Part shown: positions 1 through 9,800 of the stretch, one piece after another
Layout of the letters: every line of letters starts with the position of its first letter
Position numbering within the stretch: the stretch's first letter is position 1
Assembly (NCBI RefSeq): GCF_030936135.1
Contig: NC_082603.1
Location: 22,906,880-22,970,879 of the forward strand
From: Gavia stellata
Taxonomy: Eukaryota; Chordata; Aves; Gaviiformes; Gaviidae
Length of the DNA stretch: 64,000 nt
Direction: 5' to 3'
Translations under genes and position numbers: made by a program
Notes under the pieces: model-generated
What the model saw: only the letters and a program-made list of their open reading frames with translations
The model's database searches: none
Told to the model about the DNA's origin: nothing

Positions 1-1060
1 GAAGCTCTTATTTACCTAAAGCAAACGTGATAATAAATAGTTTGTAAGCTGTCACGGAAGCCAAATATTTTCTTCCAAGCCACGCTGTCCTACAGTCACC
101 ACTTCAGGCTGAAGCAGACCCTGTAACTGCACTCGCTATGCCCGGGCTACTGAAGACTACCGAAGACCACACCAACCAAACCGAGCTCCGCTTTATGCAG
201 AGACATGCGGTGTATGACCGTAAGGGATTTTCCGATAACTTTTATTAAAGGCACAGCACGAGAGGCAGACGTAGAGCGGAGGCCGCACCGCACGTCCCCG
301 CGCGTCACGCCAGCAGGAGAGCGCCCGACTGCCGCTCTGCCTCCGAGCCTGCCCGGGCCGCCTCCTGCGGGGCAAAGGGGAAGCGCCGACTCCGGCGGGA
401 CGCCCCGGCGGGCGCAAGCCCTGCCGGCAGCACCCTCACTTAAAGTCAGCTACGAGTCGCACCCGTGCCGGGCGCAGCGCCGTGCCCCCGGCCAGCCGCC
501 GCGCCCCGGGCCCCGCCCGGGCCACGAGGGGTCCCCCGCCCCGCCGCCCCCGGGGAGCCCTCGCTGGCGGCCGCCGCACGCCTGGCTCGGCACGTCGCGT
601 TACCCCTTTCCGCGAGGCTGCGGCTAGCCGCCCCCAGGCGCTGCCCCCGCCGGCTGCCACCCCAACCGAGGGGGCCGTGGCGGCCCTCGCGCACCGCGCC
701 CTCCCCACCGGGGCCGCGGTGCGAAGGGGGTTGCTTCTTCCGACAGACCTCCGGTCTGCCGCTCCGCCCGGGCCACCCCCGGGGACAGCCGGCCGCCGGG
801 GCTGTGAGGGGGCGGCCGGAGGAGCGGGCTCCCTGGCGGCGGGGCCGTGAGGCGGCCGAAGGAGACGCCGCGCCCGCAGCGGGTCCGGCCGAGGGGCGCC
901 GTGGGGCAGCGGGCCGGGCAGCCAGCCCGGGCCCCGCCGCAGGACGAGGGAGCGGGGCGAGCACGGGCCGGGCCGGGCTGTGCGCGGCAGGGAGCGACGC
1001 GGCGCGGGAGAGCCCGTCCGAGCCCTCTCTCCCACCCGCGGTCGGCGGAGCCGCTCTTAC
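1..1060 (-). other. NEXN: Start of presumed NEXN intron 1
   Basis: Downstream of the donor at 1059-1060 on the minus strand this would be the 5' part of NEXN intron 1, running off the left edge. From 240 to 1060 it is CpG island; 1-240 is ordinary AT-richer sequence. I see no coding exon and no repeat in it. Confidence 0.4.
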
Positions 1061-1390
1061 CTGTGAGCGCTGCCCCGCCGCTGCGGCTCGGCGTGGTCCC
1101 GGCGGGCGGGCTGGCGGCTGCGGAGCGCCCCTTGGCTGCGGCCGCCGCTCCGGCGCTGCAAGTTTCCATAAAAGTCGCGACGCGCGGCCGGCGCCCGCAT
1201 TCCAGGCGAGCCCCACGCCACGGCAGCTGTCCCGGCCCGGCCCGGCCCGCCTCGGACCCGGCCCCGGCTGTGCGGCGCGGCAGGGCTCGGCTCGGCACGC
1301 CATGCCCGGCCCCTCGCCGCGGCGGGGGTCGCAGCCCGGCCGCGCCGCCAGGCCCCCCCCCGGCTTGAACAGCCGCCCGGGCCAGCGGGC
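1061..1390 (-). other. NEXN: Candidate non-coding first exon of NEXN
   Basis: On the minus strand a textbook donor (CACAG then GTAAGAGC) places an exon end at 1061 inside the CpG island. The 5' end is not visible in the sequence; 1390 is an estimate from the TATA/MEF2-like element at 1418-1427. Nexilin is an F-actin-binding Z-disc protein of striated muscle, and in other vertebrates its gene lies directly downstream of MIGA1 in the same direction, with the start codon in a later exon. That fits the absence of coding sequence here. It could also be a first exon of an unrelated non-coding RNA; cDNA would decide. Confidence 0.5.
1166..1175 (-). promoter_or_regulatory. CArG-like box (SRF site, one mismatch)
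   Basis: The minus strand reads ACTTTTATGG, one base off the CC(A/T)6GG serum-response-factor consensus. It lies within the presumed NEXN first exon or promoter, in otherwise GC-rich DNA where such an AT core stands out. SRF control would suit a muscle gene; binding is inference. Confidence 0.3.
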
Positions 1391-1399
1391 TTATTTTGG
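1390..1399. promoter_or_regulatory. CArG-like box (one mismatch)
   Basis: The plus strand reads CTTATTTTGG, one mismatch from the CArG consensus, 18 bases from a MEF2-type element. The pair resembles SRF/MEF2 pairs of striated-muscle promoters. Confidence 0.35.
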
Positions 1400-1417
1400 G
1401 CTGGAAGCACCACGGAG

Positions 1418-1427
1418 CTATAAATAA
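1418..1427. promoter_or_regulatory. MEF2 consensus site / TATA-like element
   Basis: CTATAAATAA matches the MEF2 consensus YTA(A/T)4TAR exactly and also contains a TATA core. It is an AT island inside a CpG island, so chance occurrence is less likely than in ordinary sequence. It could serve NEXN transcription toward the left. Confidence 0.45.
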
Positions 1428-1704
1428 CCGGGGGAGGGAGGCCGCCTCTCGGCTAGCGCGTTCCTGCCCGCGCCGTCCCTGCCGCAGGGCAGCGGGCGAG
1501 CGGCGGGAGAGGGCTCCGCGGGCGGTGCCGGCGGAGCGGACGGGGACCCGCCACCCCGCAGCCTCCGCCGCCCGCCCGCTGTTGACCGGCCCGCGGCTGA
1601 GGCGGCGGCACCCCGGCTTTTTCACGGCCACGTCCCCAGAGATCACTGCCTCGGTAATGGCAGGGTTCCGTCGCCCCAGCAGCTAATTATCACCACGTAC
1701 TTAC

Positions 1705-1800
1705 AACTACCGCAGCCTCAGCAAACCGCCGCTCCCACCTCCCGGCCCCAAATCAGAGCGGGCGGGAAGCACCGGGCGCGCAGAGAGTGCTCCGCCACCG
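1705..1800 (-). other. Possible alternative first exon, TATA-driven
   Basis: On the minus strand a TATAAAG box at 1829-1835 would predict a start near 1800, and a GTAAGT donor follows at 1704-1703 (exon end TT, so weaker than the donor at 1060). Together they outline a second possible leader exon just upstream of the first. No experimental evidence is available here. Confidence 0.25.
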
Positions 1801-1828
1801 CTGGTTCATGCCCTGCCAGTGGGGAGGC

Positions 1829-1835
1829 TTTATAC
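1829..1835 (-). promoter_or_regulatory. TATA box candidate
   Basis: The minus strand reads GGTATAAAGCC, a good TATA element about 30 bp upstream of the possible alternative leader exon. It lies outside the densest part of the CpG island, as is common for tissue-specific promoters. Confidence 0.35.
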
Positions 1836-2129
1836 CTATGGTAGGTCAGGTCCTAGGTCGTTTTATGGCACATGGAGAGCAATCAACTAATAATAGTAAC
1901 GTGACAGTTAGCTGATGGAGCGGAGAGGAATCTAGCTAGTGCCAGACCTGTGAGACGGAGTGCGCATTCGGTTTAAAGCAGCGCCTTTCTCTCGAAACTT
2001 TACAAAGCAGAGGCAAAAACATGAGTTTATTACATCTGAATACATTCCTTTTCCTGCTTAATGAAGACTTGTTTCCTACATGTTCAATTGCAAGGTCTCC
2101 AGTGCAGAACTTGCTTCTTCCTATCTCAC

Positions 2130-2608
2130 TCCAAGAAGGACATTGAGGTGCTGGAGCGTGTCCAGAGAAGGGCGACGAAGCTGGTGAGGGGTCTGGAGCA
2201 CAAGTCTTATGAGGAACGGCTGAGGGAACTGGGGTTGTTCAGTCTGGAGAAGAGGAGGCTGAGGGGAGACCTCATCGCTCTCTACAACTACCTGAAAGGA
2301 GGTTGCAGAGATGCGGGTGTTGGTCTCTTCTCCAAAGTGACAAGTGATAGGACAAGAGGAAATGGCCTCAAGTTGCACCAGGGGAGGTTTAGGCTGGATA
2401 TTAGGAAAAATTTCTTTACTGCGAGAGTGGTGAAGCATTGGAACAGGCTGCCCAGGGAAGTGGTGGAGTCACCCTCACTGGAGGTGTTCAAGGAAGGTGT
2501 GGACGTGGCACTGTAGGACATGGTTTAGGGGGTATGGTGGTGTTGGTTTGATGGTTGGACTTGATGATCTTACAGGTCTCTTCCAACCGCAATGATTCTG
2601 TGATTCGG
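2130..2608 (+). mobile_element. 5'-truncated CR1 LINE, 3' end
   Basis: The fragment begins near a Lys-Lys-Asp-Ile-Glu-Val-Leu-Glu motif and reads open as the C-terminal tail of the CR1 reverse-transcriptase ORF ([48 protein letters not shown]) to a TAG at 2514-2516. It then runs through the typical CR1 3'UTR ('gttggacttgatgatctta', 'tcttccaacc') to the short terminal repeats ATGATTCTGTGATTC. CR1 elements integrate by target-primed reverse transcription, are usually 5'-truncated and end in ATTCTRTG-type octamers rather than poly-A. The tail wording resembles CR1-J-type subfamilies. Lacking endonuclease and the RT catalytic core, the copy is not autonomous. It sits between the NEXN promoter and the MIGA1 3' end. 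Confidence 0.93.
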
Positions 2609-2904
2609 TGTCTGCCACACTGGAGCCTGTCAGCTGGATTATAAATATTAGGATGATAACCACATGACCTTAGGCTTAGCAAACCTGAACAACAGCCATC
2701 AACGTTAAAACACAAAATATGTTTGCCTTTTGAAGGACAGCGCAGGAACTTTCCCCCAGTGCCACTCTCAAAATAGCTGTACCTGTATTTCTGAAGCAAA
2801 GACACAAGATTTCAGTTAAGGCAGGGTTTTCGACTCTCAGTGAAATAACAGTTTTCAGCAAATGAACACACATAACACATAAACTAAATTTGGGCAGATC
2901 AAAG

Positions 2905-2905
2905 C

Positions 2906-2937
<32 letters not shown>
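2905..2937. repeat. (TA)n microsatellite with (CA) end
   Basis: An uninterrupted TA run of about 25 bases passes into CACACA. It is a simple repeat and probably length-polymorphic. Confidence 0.9.
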
Positions 2938-4049
2938 TGCCCGTCTACAGCAGTAAGGATTAGACACTTTATGATCTCCATTTCATTATTTATATTACTC
3001 CACAAAGGAAGTCTTATTCCATGACTGGAGTTTACTTTAGCAGTTTGGTTTGGAAATAATCCTGAAAAAACTCGTCTCCTAAAACCAAGAAAAGAGACAG
3101 CAGCTTGGCATAGAGAGATGAATGCCATTAAATCGACCTGGTTACTATGACTGGCAGGCGTCTCACCAGCTGGCCAACCACTGCCTGCGTCACACCACTT
3201 GAATCTACTTTGCCTGCATCATGCCTGCAAGCCACGATAGCCATCCTTAGGTTAGGGGTTTCTTCATTTATGAAGGTGTCTGGCTGAATCACTTTTCGAC
3301 TTCCAAGACTAGAAACACCAATATTTGTCTTTTTGGTGGATCACTGGCCTATGTGTTGAGCTTTTATCAATGCTGTGGACCATTTACTAGAAGAAAAATT
3401 AAACAGGTTGACAAAATCAGTTTAAACCGGACAGCTCAAAAGCTGTTCCCATTCTGTTTCTTTTTCATGTCTATAACAAATTTTGTAATAGTTGGTTTTT
3501 GTTGGATTTCAGGGAGCAAATTCAAGTTTTAGATACAGTTATATAAGCAACAGTAATTTCACTGCATTATTTTATTTAATATACACAACTGCAGTTCACT
3601 TAGGCAATAGAAAGTTCACAAATATGCTTACTCTGACACTTGATTTGAAAAGTTTAGTTTGATAGAAACCAAAGACTACAAAAGTGAAGTATAATAATCA
3701 TTAAGAACACATTAAAAGTGAGATTATTATTACAACTAAATTACAAGTGGTATAAATATTTGATTTTTGTATAATCCCTACACATTCAACATTTCTGATC
3801 TCAGGAGTACAGTTATGGCGGAGGAGGATAGCTTTTAAATTTAGCTTGTTTTTACTAGCATGGAAAGTGACATTCAAAACTATACAAAATTTCAAGATTA
3901 TAAACTAGATTCTGATTTTGATTATGGATTCACTAAAGTAGAATTGCATCATACTATCGTTGCTGTGGTGCAGCACTGTCACTTGTGTTTTCAAAGACAG
4001 AGAACTTTTGAAATTCTTAAGCCATATGGCTGGTTATCAACAGATACTC

Positions 4050-4079
4050 TTTATACACCTTCTGGCTAAGGTGTATAAA
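4050..4079. repeat. Perfect 12-bp inverted repeat, 6-nt loop
   Basis: The arms TTTATACACCTT and AAGGTGTATAAA are exact reverse complements separated by CTGGCT. If this lies within the MIGA1 3'UTR, the RNA would form a 12-bp stem with a 6-nt loop. Confidence 0.85.
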
Positions 4080-5913
4080 CCTTAGGTTATAAGAGAACTG
4101 CTTCCGGTTCTGTGTTAAAAGGAGACAGCTATCTCCCATTTAAATGTATAGTTCTGTCTCTGGAGTTAGGAAGGACAGAATATATGAATGCTTTTTGGGA
4201 ATAGGTCCAAAGAGACCCAGAGGAGATCAAAAGCCAACCCACGTGTACCATCACATTTCCCTCTTCCTCTCTCTTTTTCTCCCTTCCCCTCTCTATTTCT
4301 TTCTTCCTTTCTTAACTGTTTCTGAATCAAGTATTTGTTGGTGGTATCTTACAGCAACCAGATACTGTAATTCTTATTTTGAATGGGAAATATATCCATC
4401 CAATTTCCAACCCGATGCTATGGACTTTTGAGAGCTCTATGAGTGCATGGAAGTGCTCCTGATTTAAAGGGATACACTTGTTTAAGCCAGATATTATCAG
4501 GTTCTTACCCATTTTCTAAATATTTTGGTGTTTCATTAGACCCTTTTCATTCTTTTGTTTAAAAAAAGCCTTTCCCTTTCAACAGAAGATAGACTTTTAA
4601 ATTATCTGGAAACATTCATAATTGCATGAGCAACGCTGTGGCACTTTCTTCAAGAGCTTTTTATAAATAATATGAAAATCGCTCACTTAAATACACATTT
4701 ACTTCTGTGAAAAAGTGCATTTCTGTTTTTCTGTAATGAACTTTAAGGTCTCACTTTCTTCATATCATCTTACTAGACCAGACAAACCATAGCAGACAGT
4801 TAGTTTCCTTTGACACACTGCAACCTCCATGTAGTACCTTTGCTGTCGAACATGCCATTTACTCTGTTACTTCTATTTCCAGCTATTCCTATTGAGTCTG
4901 AACCCAACGGGACACCTTACTGTTCCATATAATTTCAACCACAGACTTGCAAAAAGCTGCCAAAATACAGATACTTCTGAGCAGTATGATTGGGGGAGAT
5001 AAGTATGTTTAAGCTAAGTGAGATGGGTGAAAAGAAGTTCACATTCTGGTACTGAAGACATACTTTGCAGAGAAAGAAGTATAGCGTGGAGCATGGTGCC
5101 AAGTTCAGCAACTTCAGTGGTGGAAATAGGCCAACAGCAGCGTTTGGAATTTCTGTTTTATTACACATGGAAGTATATATTGTTTTTTTTAATGAACTAT
5201 AATCAGTTGGCATTTCACACAAGTCATATGACACATTTTCATCATTTTTATATTTATCAAATGAGTACAACAAAGGAGCAAAATGTCAGCTTCAGTAAAA
5301 TCTATGGAATTACATAGGCCCTCCTTCTCAAATATCATCGTTCCCGGTTGTGTTTGCAACGGAAGTTGAAATGTTTCTAATCAATGTTTGTTTCAATGTG
5401 CTAGATTTTATCAACGTGCTTCTCAAGTATCTGGATATTTAGAATTACTCTGTAATTACTTTGTATTACTTGACGCAGGATAGATTCTTGTGGGCTGGCT
5501 TTGTGTGGCAAAGCATATGTAAGTGTAGTTTAAAAGCCTAAGACAACTACGGAACATTGTTTCAGTTTACAGAAATTCAAAGATTATATATCATCATTAT
5601 TTATTACCTCTAGCACAGGAAAAAAACGTTACTGCAGGCTCCCTCATGTCTCCTTACTATGCTGTGCTCCTATCTAAAGTTCAGGGTTCCATATCCTGAG
5701 CCACAGTTTTGCATTGCACATAGATGCCCACAATTGCTTAAATTTCTTCTTAAATAGACACCTGACTTCCTAATAAGGAAGGGAGGAAGACGGAAATGCT
5801 TTTTATTATAAAACACTGCCTTTGATTCTGTTTCATGATCAACAAACCTCATAATACATCCTTATTTAAAAATATACTTCAAAATGCTACATACGAACTG
5901 AGAATGGTACTAG

Positions 5914-5919
5914 TTTATT
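5914..5919 (-). terminator. MIGA1: Candidate polyadenylation signal AATAAA
   Basis: This is the first canonical minus-strand AATAAA after the MIGA1 stop that I noticed, about 760 nt downstream. Further copies lie beyond, for example at 5802-5807. Usage is unknown. Confidence 0.3.
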
Positions 5920-6471
5920 TACCACCACCATATAAAGTAGTAACAGTTTTAGAAAAAGGAAAGTTTTAAATTAATTGATGAAGCTAGCATAGCTTTTTGA
6001 ATACAAATAAGTACTCTCAAACACCTTCATGATGTTTAGATATTTTAAAACAAAACGAAGTAAAAAATGCATACTGGAAGTCATTCCTGCCCAAATGGTG
6101 CCTGAATTTCCTGCATCACTCTATTACACTGTAGTACCAAAATGACTGCTTACACCCACACAAATGTAATTTCAGGGCAGTGGCAACATGTTCAATTTTG
6201 AGTGTGTGATTACTTTGTTGGACGTGTCACATGAATCAAAGACTGCATATACCCCAGTCAAAACACCTTCTAGATCTAAACACACAATGATTTGGAGACT
6301 CTGTAATGAACATTTTGTACTATAAGCCTTTAAAGGAAACAAATCCAGCAGCTTCACTTACAAATTATCTGTGCAAAAGTACAGTATTTCATAAATAAAT
6401 TTTACCCAAATATTACAGAAAAAAGCTTTGGGATAAATTACGTATAAATACAGTGACAGCTGAGCTGCAAA

Positions 6472-6477
6472 TTTAAT
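6472..6477 (-). terminator. MIGA1: Candidate variant polyadenylation signal ATTAAA
   Basis: A minus-strand ATTAAA lies about 200 nt after the stop codon and would give a short 3'UTR isoform. The hexamer is common by chance in AT-rich DNA. Confidence 0.25.
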
Positions 6478-6677
6478 TCAGGTATATACAATAATACGCT
6501 CACCAGTTCTTTTCGCAGATGTACGTTTAACCTCCCTGAGTCCTTTTCCATACTTAGCGACATGATATATCTTCAGATGCTTGCTCAGTAACAGCAATGA
6601 TAGCTTCGGGGTTAGAGAGAAAGGTGGGAAGGAGTACATCAAAGTGCACTCCATTTCATTTGTCATGGATTTTAAGT

Positions 6678-6896
6678 TTACTGTACTTTTGCTTCTAAGA
6701 GCCCACTGGTCATTACGTGCCCATGACCACTTACGCAAGCACTGACATGTCTTAGTGAATCTGCTCCAAGATAGGCCATTAAAAGTTCAGTGTGTCTGAT
6801 TAATAATTGCATAAGATCTTCAGCCAAACTCTCCATAGTTGAGTATCTCACCTTTTCAAAATCAAAAATGTCTTTGAGGAAGAAAAGCACTTGATC
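6678..6896 (-). CDS. MIGA1: MIGA1 exon 16 (last coding exon)
   Basis: The exon follows acceptor CACTAG and encodes 72 residues from DQVLFFLKDIFDFEKVRYS to GLLEAKVQ, with TAA stop at 6680-6678. The 3'UTR continues leftward. Confidence 0.95.
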   Translation of the reverse strand, partial: DQVLFFLKDIFDFEKVRYSTMESLAEDLMQLLIRHTELLMAYLGADSLRHVSACVSGHGHVMTSGLLEAKVQ

Positions 6897-9800
6897 CTAG
6901 TGGGGAAAAAAAAAAGGAAAAACTTGTATTCACTTACAAGAAGGAAAAAGTATGCAATGCTAGCTGTTTCTTTTACACATTTCCTAAAAACACCAATTTA
7001 TGTATTCTTTTGGTACTAAGAAGTGCACTAAAAATAGACTTTGCAAAACAGTTCTAGGCTTAAAAAAAAATTAATATGAAAATACTTATTTTCACGGTTT
7101 CTTACTGTTAGTCTTAACCTCAGGAAAATGCAAATGTATGCCTATAAATAAGATCATAATTTCTTTTAATCTGGAAGATTTATTTTTTTTTAAATCAAGA
7201 TAAGTGGTAATTTAAAAAAAGTTGCAAACCTTGAAGAAGCAGCATAGGTCATAAAGGGAATTTCTAGGGCCCAAAAAGCCCCATGCCAAAACAGGGCTGA
7301 TGTGTTCACATATAGCATAGAAATGTGCAAAAAATCCATCAGGCACCTAGTGATGTAAAAATGGTAGACAAAAGTTACACAGTAAATATAGTATAAATCT
7401 CTATTATATAAAATTAAGTCTTCAGAAAAGTCTAACACACCTACTATTTCAGGGCTGTGGTAGCTTGAACTCCTTTAAGTTATATGGCATCTGTACCAAA
7501 CAAGTGTCATGATTTTTTTAGAAAAGGTTTTTACTTCAGTGGTACTTTGTATTTTAAATATTTTAAGATTAATAGGCATAAGCCCAAAAAGATCCTGAAC
7601 AATCTGCTCTGACTCCCGTATGACAGACCAGATAATTTCGTTCAGTTATTCCTATTAAAGCCCCTATACACTATGTATAGCTGAAACTTGCAAAAAAAGT
7701 AAGCAAACTGCAGTTTTGAATGGGAAAAAATTACACCTTACAAGAATCCATCTTTAAGTCTAAACAAAAACGTAAAATATCTGTGAATGTCCATCCTGTT
7801 GCTACTCTTACAACCTACAGGCACTCATAAAATACAATATAGTATAAATTTATGTATCATATATAAATGTACAGTTTATTTTATATACTCATAAACATAT
7901 TTATAATATTGAAACATAAGTTGATTTATAAAATAATAATAAAAGAAATTAATCATAAATTAAAACATAAAATACCACATAAAGAACTGTCCGTAAGTAA
8001 ATTTAAGTTCATCAAACTCCTTGTGGTACATTTAGTCTCTCCCTTACAAAGACTTCTATGGTGCTTATCTTCATCCACTTCTGAATGACTCGAGCAGCAC
8101 TGATGAAACTAGTACCAAGGAGTAAAGCTACTCACACACTTACAAACTTACAAATATTGAGACTTCAGTACACAAAGGAACTACAGAGTAAGGTAGTTGT
8201 GCATTGAAATAGAGATGAAAATATAATAGGTTACTATAACGCCTATTTTGGAGATATAATCCCTTTATACAAAACTAGTGTAGAAAAGGTCTATTTATAT
8301 AAAATTCCCAACCATATTGACACAGGGATGTAACATCTCAAATCTTATGACATAATGGTAGCTGAGGACCTTTTGCAAAATACCAACTGCCATTGAAGCA
8401 ACTTTTTTTACAATGAAATATGCCTTTAGCAGTTAGGAGTCACGTGAACAGCTATTCTTAGAATCAGAAAAAAGTGTCAGTGCCAATCATTTGAACAGAG
8501 ATTCCTCACCTGCAGTATGCAAAACCACTTCTAATGGCTATGGATGTCCTGCAGCAAGCCTCAACTCTGCTTTTGGACTGGCTATTACAGAGATGGGGCA
8601 TTTGCCTCCTAGGTCTAATGAAAGCTTCCAAAGGTGGAAGCGAGGAGCTGCTGACACAGAGGAGTTCTACTTCAAAGTCTGTTCAGTCAGAGAACAGATC
8701 TGTTTCTGTGAGATCCTTCACTGAGAGGTCAGGATGCAGAAGGGGGCTGAAGGAGGCTGCACTAGAGTACCTGCTGCTGGTGAGGAAGATGGTACTTCAG
8801 GCAGGTAAAGGGACAGGACTGAATTTTATTTAGCTGTGGAGATGATGCAGGGAAACGGGGTTGAGAATCCTAGCGTAAGCAGATGAGATGCAAGTTTAAC
8901 GACCTTGGTCTGCAAAAATCCAACGTACACGTGTGGGGCCATAAATCAGAGAAATTACTAGCACCACTGTTGACTGGACCTAAACTAGGCTGAGAATCTT
9001 TCAGCTAAGACTTTTTGCTAAAAAACTGGTATTAGGGCCCCATGAGCTAAACTTATACAACTGGCAGCCTCTTGTCTAAACTAATATGTCTACAGGATTA
9101 AGGGTTGATCTGTAATTTATTTTGCCAAACCTACAGGACAGAACTTCAAATTCTTAGGAGCTGATCAGTAACTTTGGTCCACATAATTTGCAAGGCAACT
9201 TACCTTCATTTGCTGTCTTTTCTGCTTCAGTACTGACCAACAGCTTGAAGCCACAGCCTAAATGAAAAAGAAAAAAAAAAACAAACCACCAAACCCAACC
9301 AAAAAAACCCACCCAAACCCCTGCTTAACTTCATTATAAGATAAATTCTCTTTTATCTCAAAAGAAGTTATCTGCAGAATACTCTGTTTCTGTATTTTGG
9401 GAATTTGTATTTTCTTCAGTTTCAATCTTGTGATAGCACAAAGTTTAAAACTATAAAACGTCAGCTGATACAAATAACTAGTTTAATATGTAGTTCATAG
9501 TTGTTATTTTCAGGTCTTACTTTGCAACATTTTCTTTAGTTTAATTCAAATGCAATTTGGCACGCTTGACTGATTTTACAGTTGCCAACAGTTAGCAACA
9601 TTCACTGGGTTTAACTGAGGACCAGTCTCTCATATACCAAAGTGTGCGCTCAGACATAAGCAACTATTTTAGAGATTAAGTAGCATGTGAACACATTGAC
9701 ATGTCCTTTTTCATTTTAGCAAAAACATTCTTGCAATAGCTTGAGATTCAGCGAAGGAGTTTTGTCCAAATATGGACCTGTGAAACACAATATACTGATA

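Larger units (their letters stand above)
240..1660. promoter_or_regulatory. CpG island at the presumed NEXN promoter
   Basis: This stretch is strikingly GC-rich and dense in CpG, whereas both flanks are AT-rich, which is the appearance of a vertebrate CpG-island promoter. Several long open frames cross it on both strands, but they are rich in Pro, Arg, Ala and Gly and overlap each other, as expected of GC-rich non-coding DNA. A good minus-strand splice donor at 1059-1060 and muscle-type motifs near 1.17, 1.39 and 1.42 kb point to leftward transcription. The link to NEXN is inferred from conserved vertebrate gene order next to MIGA1, not from any coding sequence here. Confidence 0.75.
2609..6677 (-). 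other. MIGA1: MIGA1 3'UTR and downstream intergenic DNA
   Basis: This 4.1-kb AT-rich stretch follows the MIGA1 stop codon (minus strand) and ends at the CR1 copy. The part nearest 6677 is 3'UTR; where the UTR stops cannot be read directly. An ATTAAA-type signal lies about 200 nt after the stop and an AATAAA further on. A pyrimidine-rich tract lies at about 4255-4320 and a perfect inverted repeat at 4050-4079. No conserved coding sequence was recognised. Confidence 0.6.

Noticed and set aside
193-1686. Many long open frames on both strands of the left CpG island
   Set aside because: They overlap one another in several frames and consist of low-complexity Pro/Arg/Ala/Gly, the expected result of GC-rich DNA with few stop codons. 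No family motif was seen.
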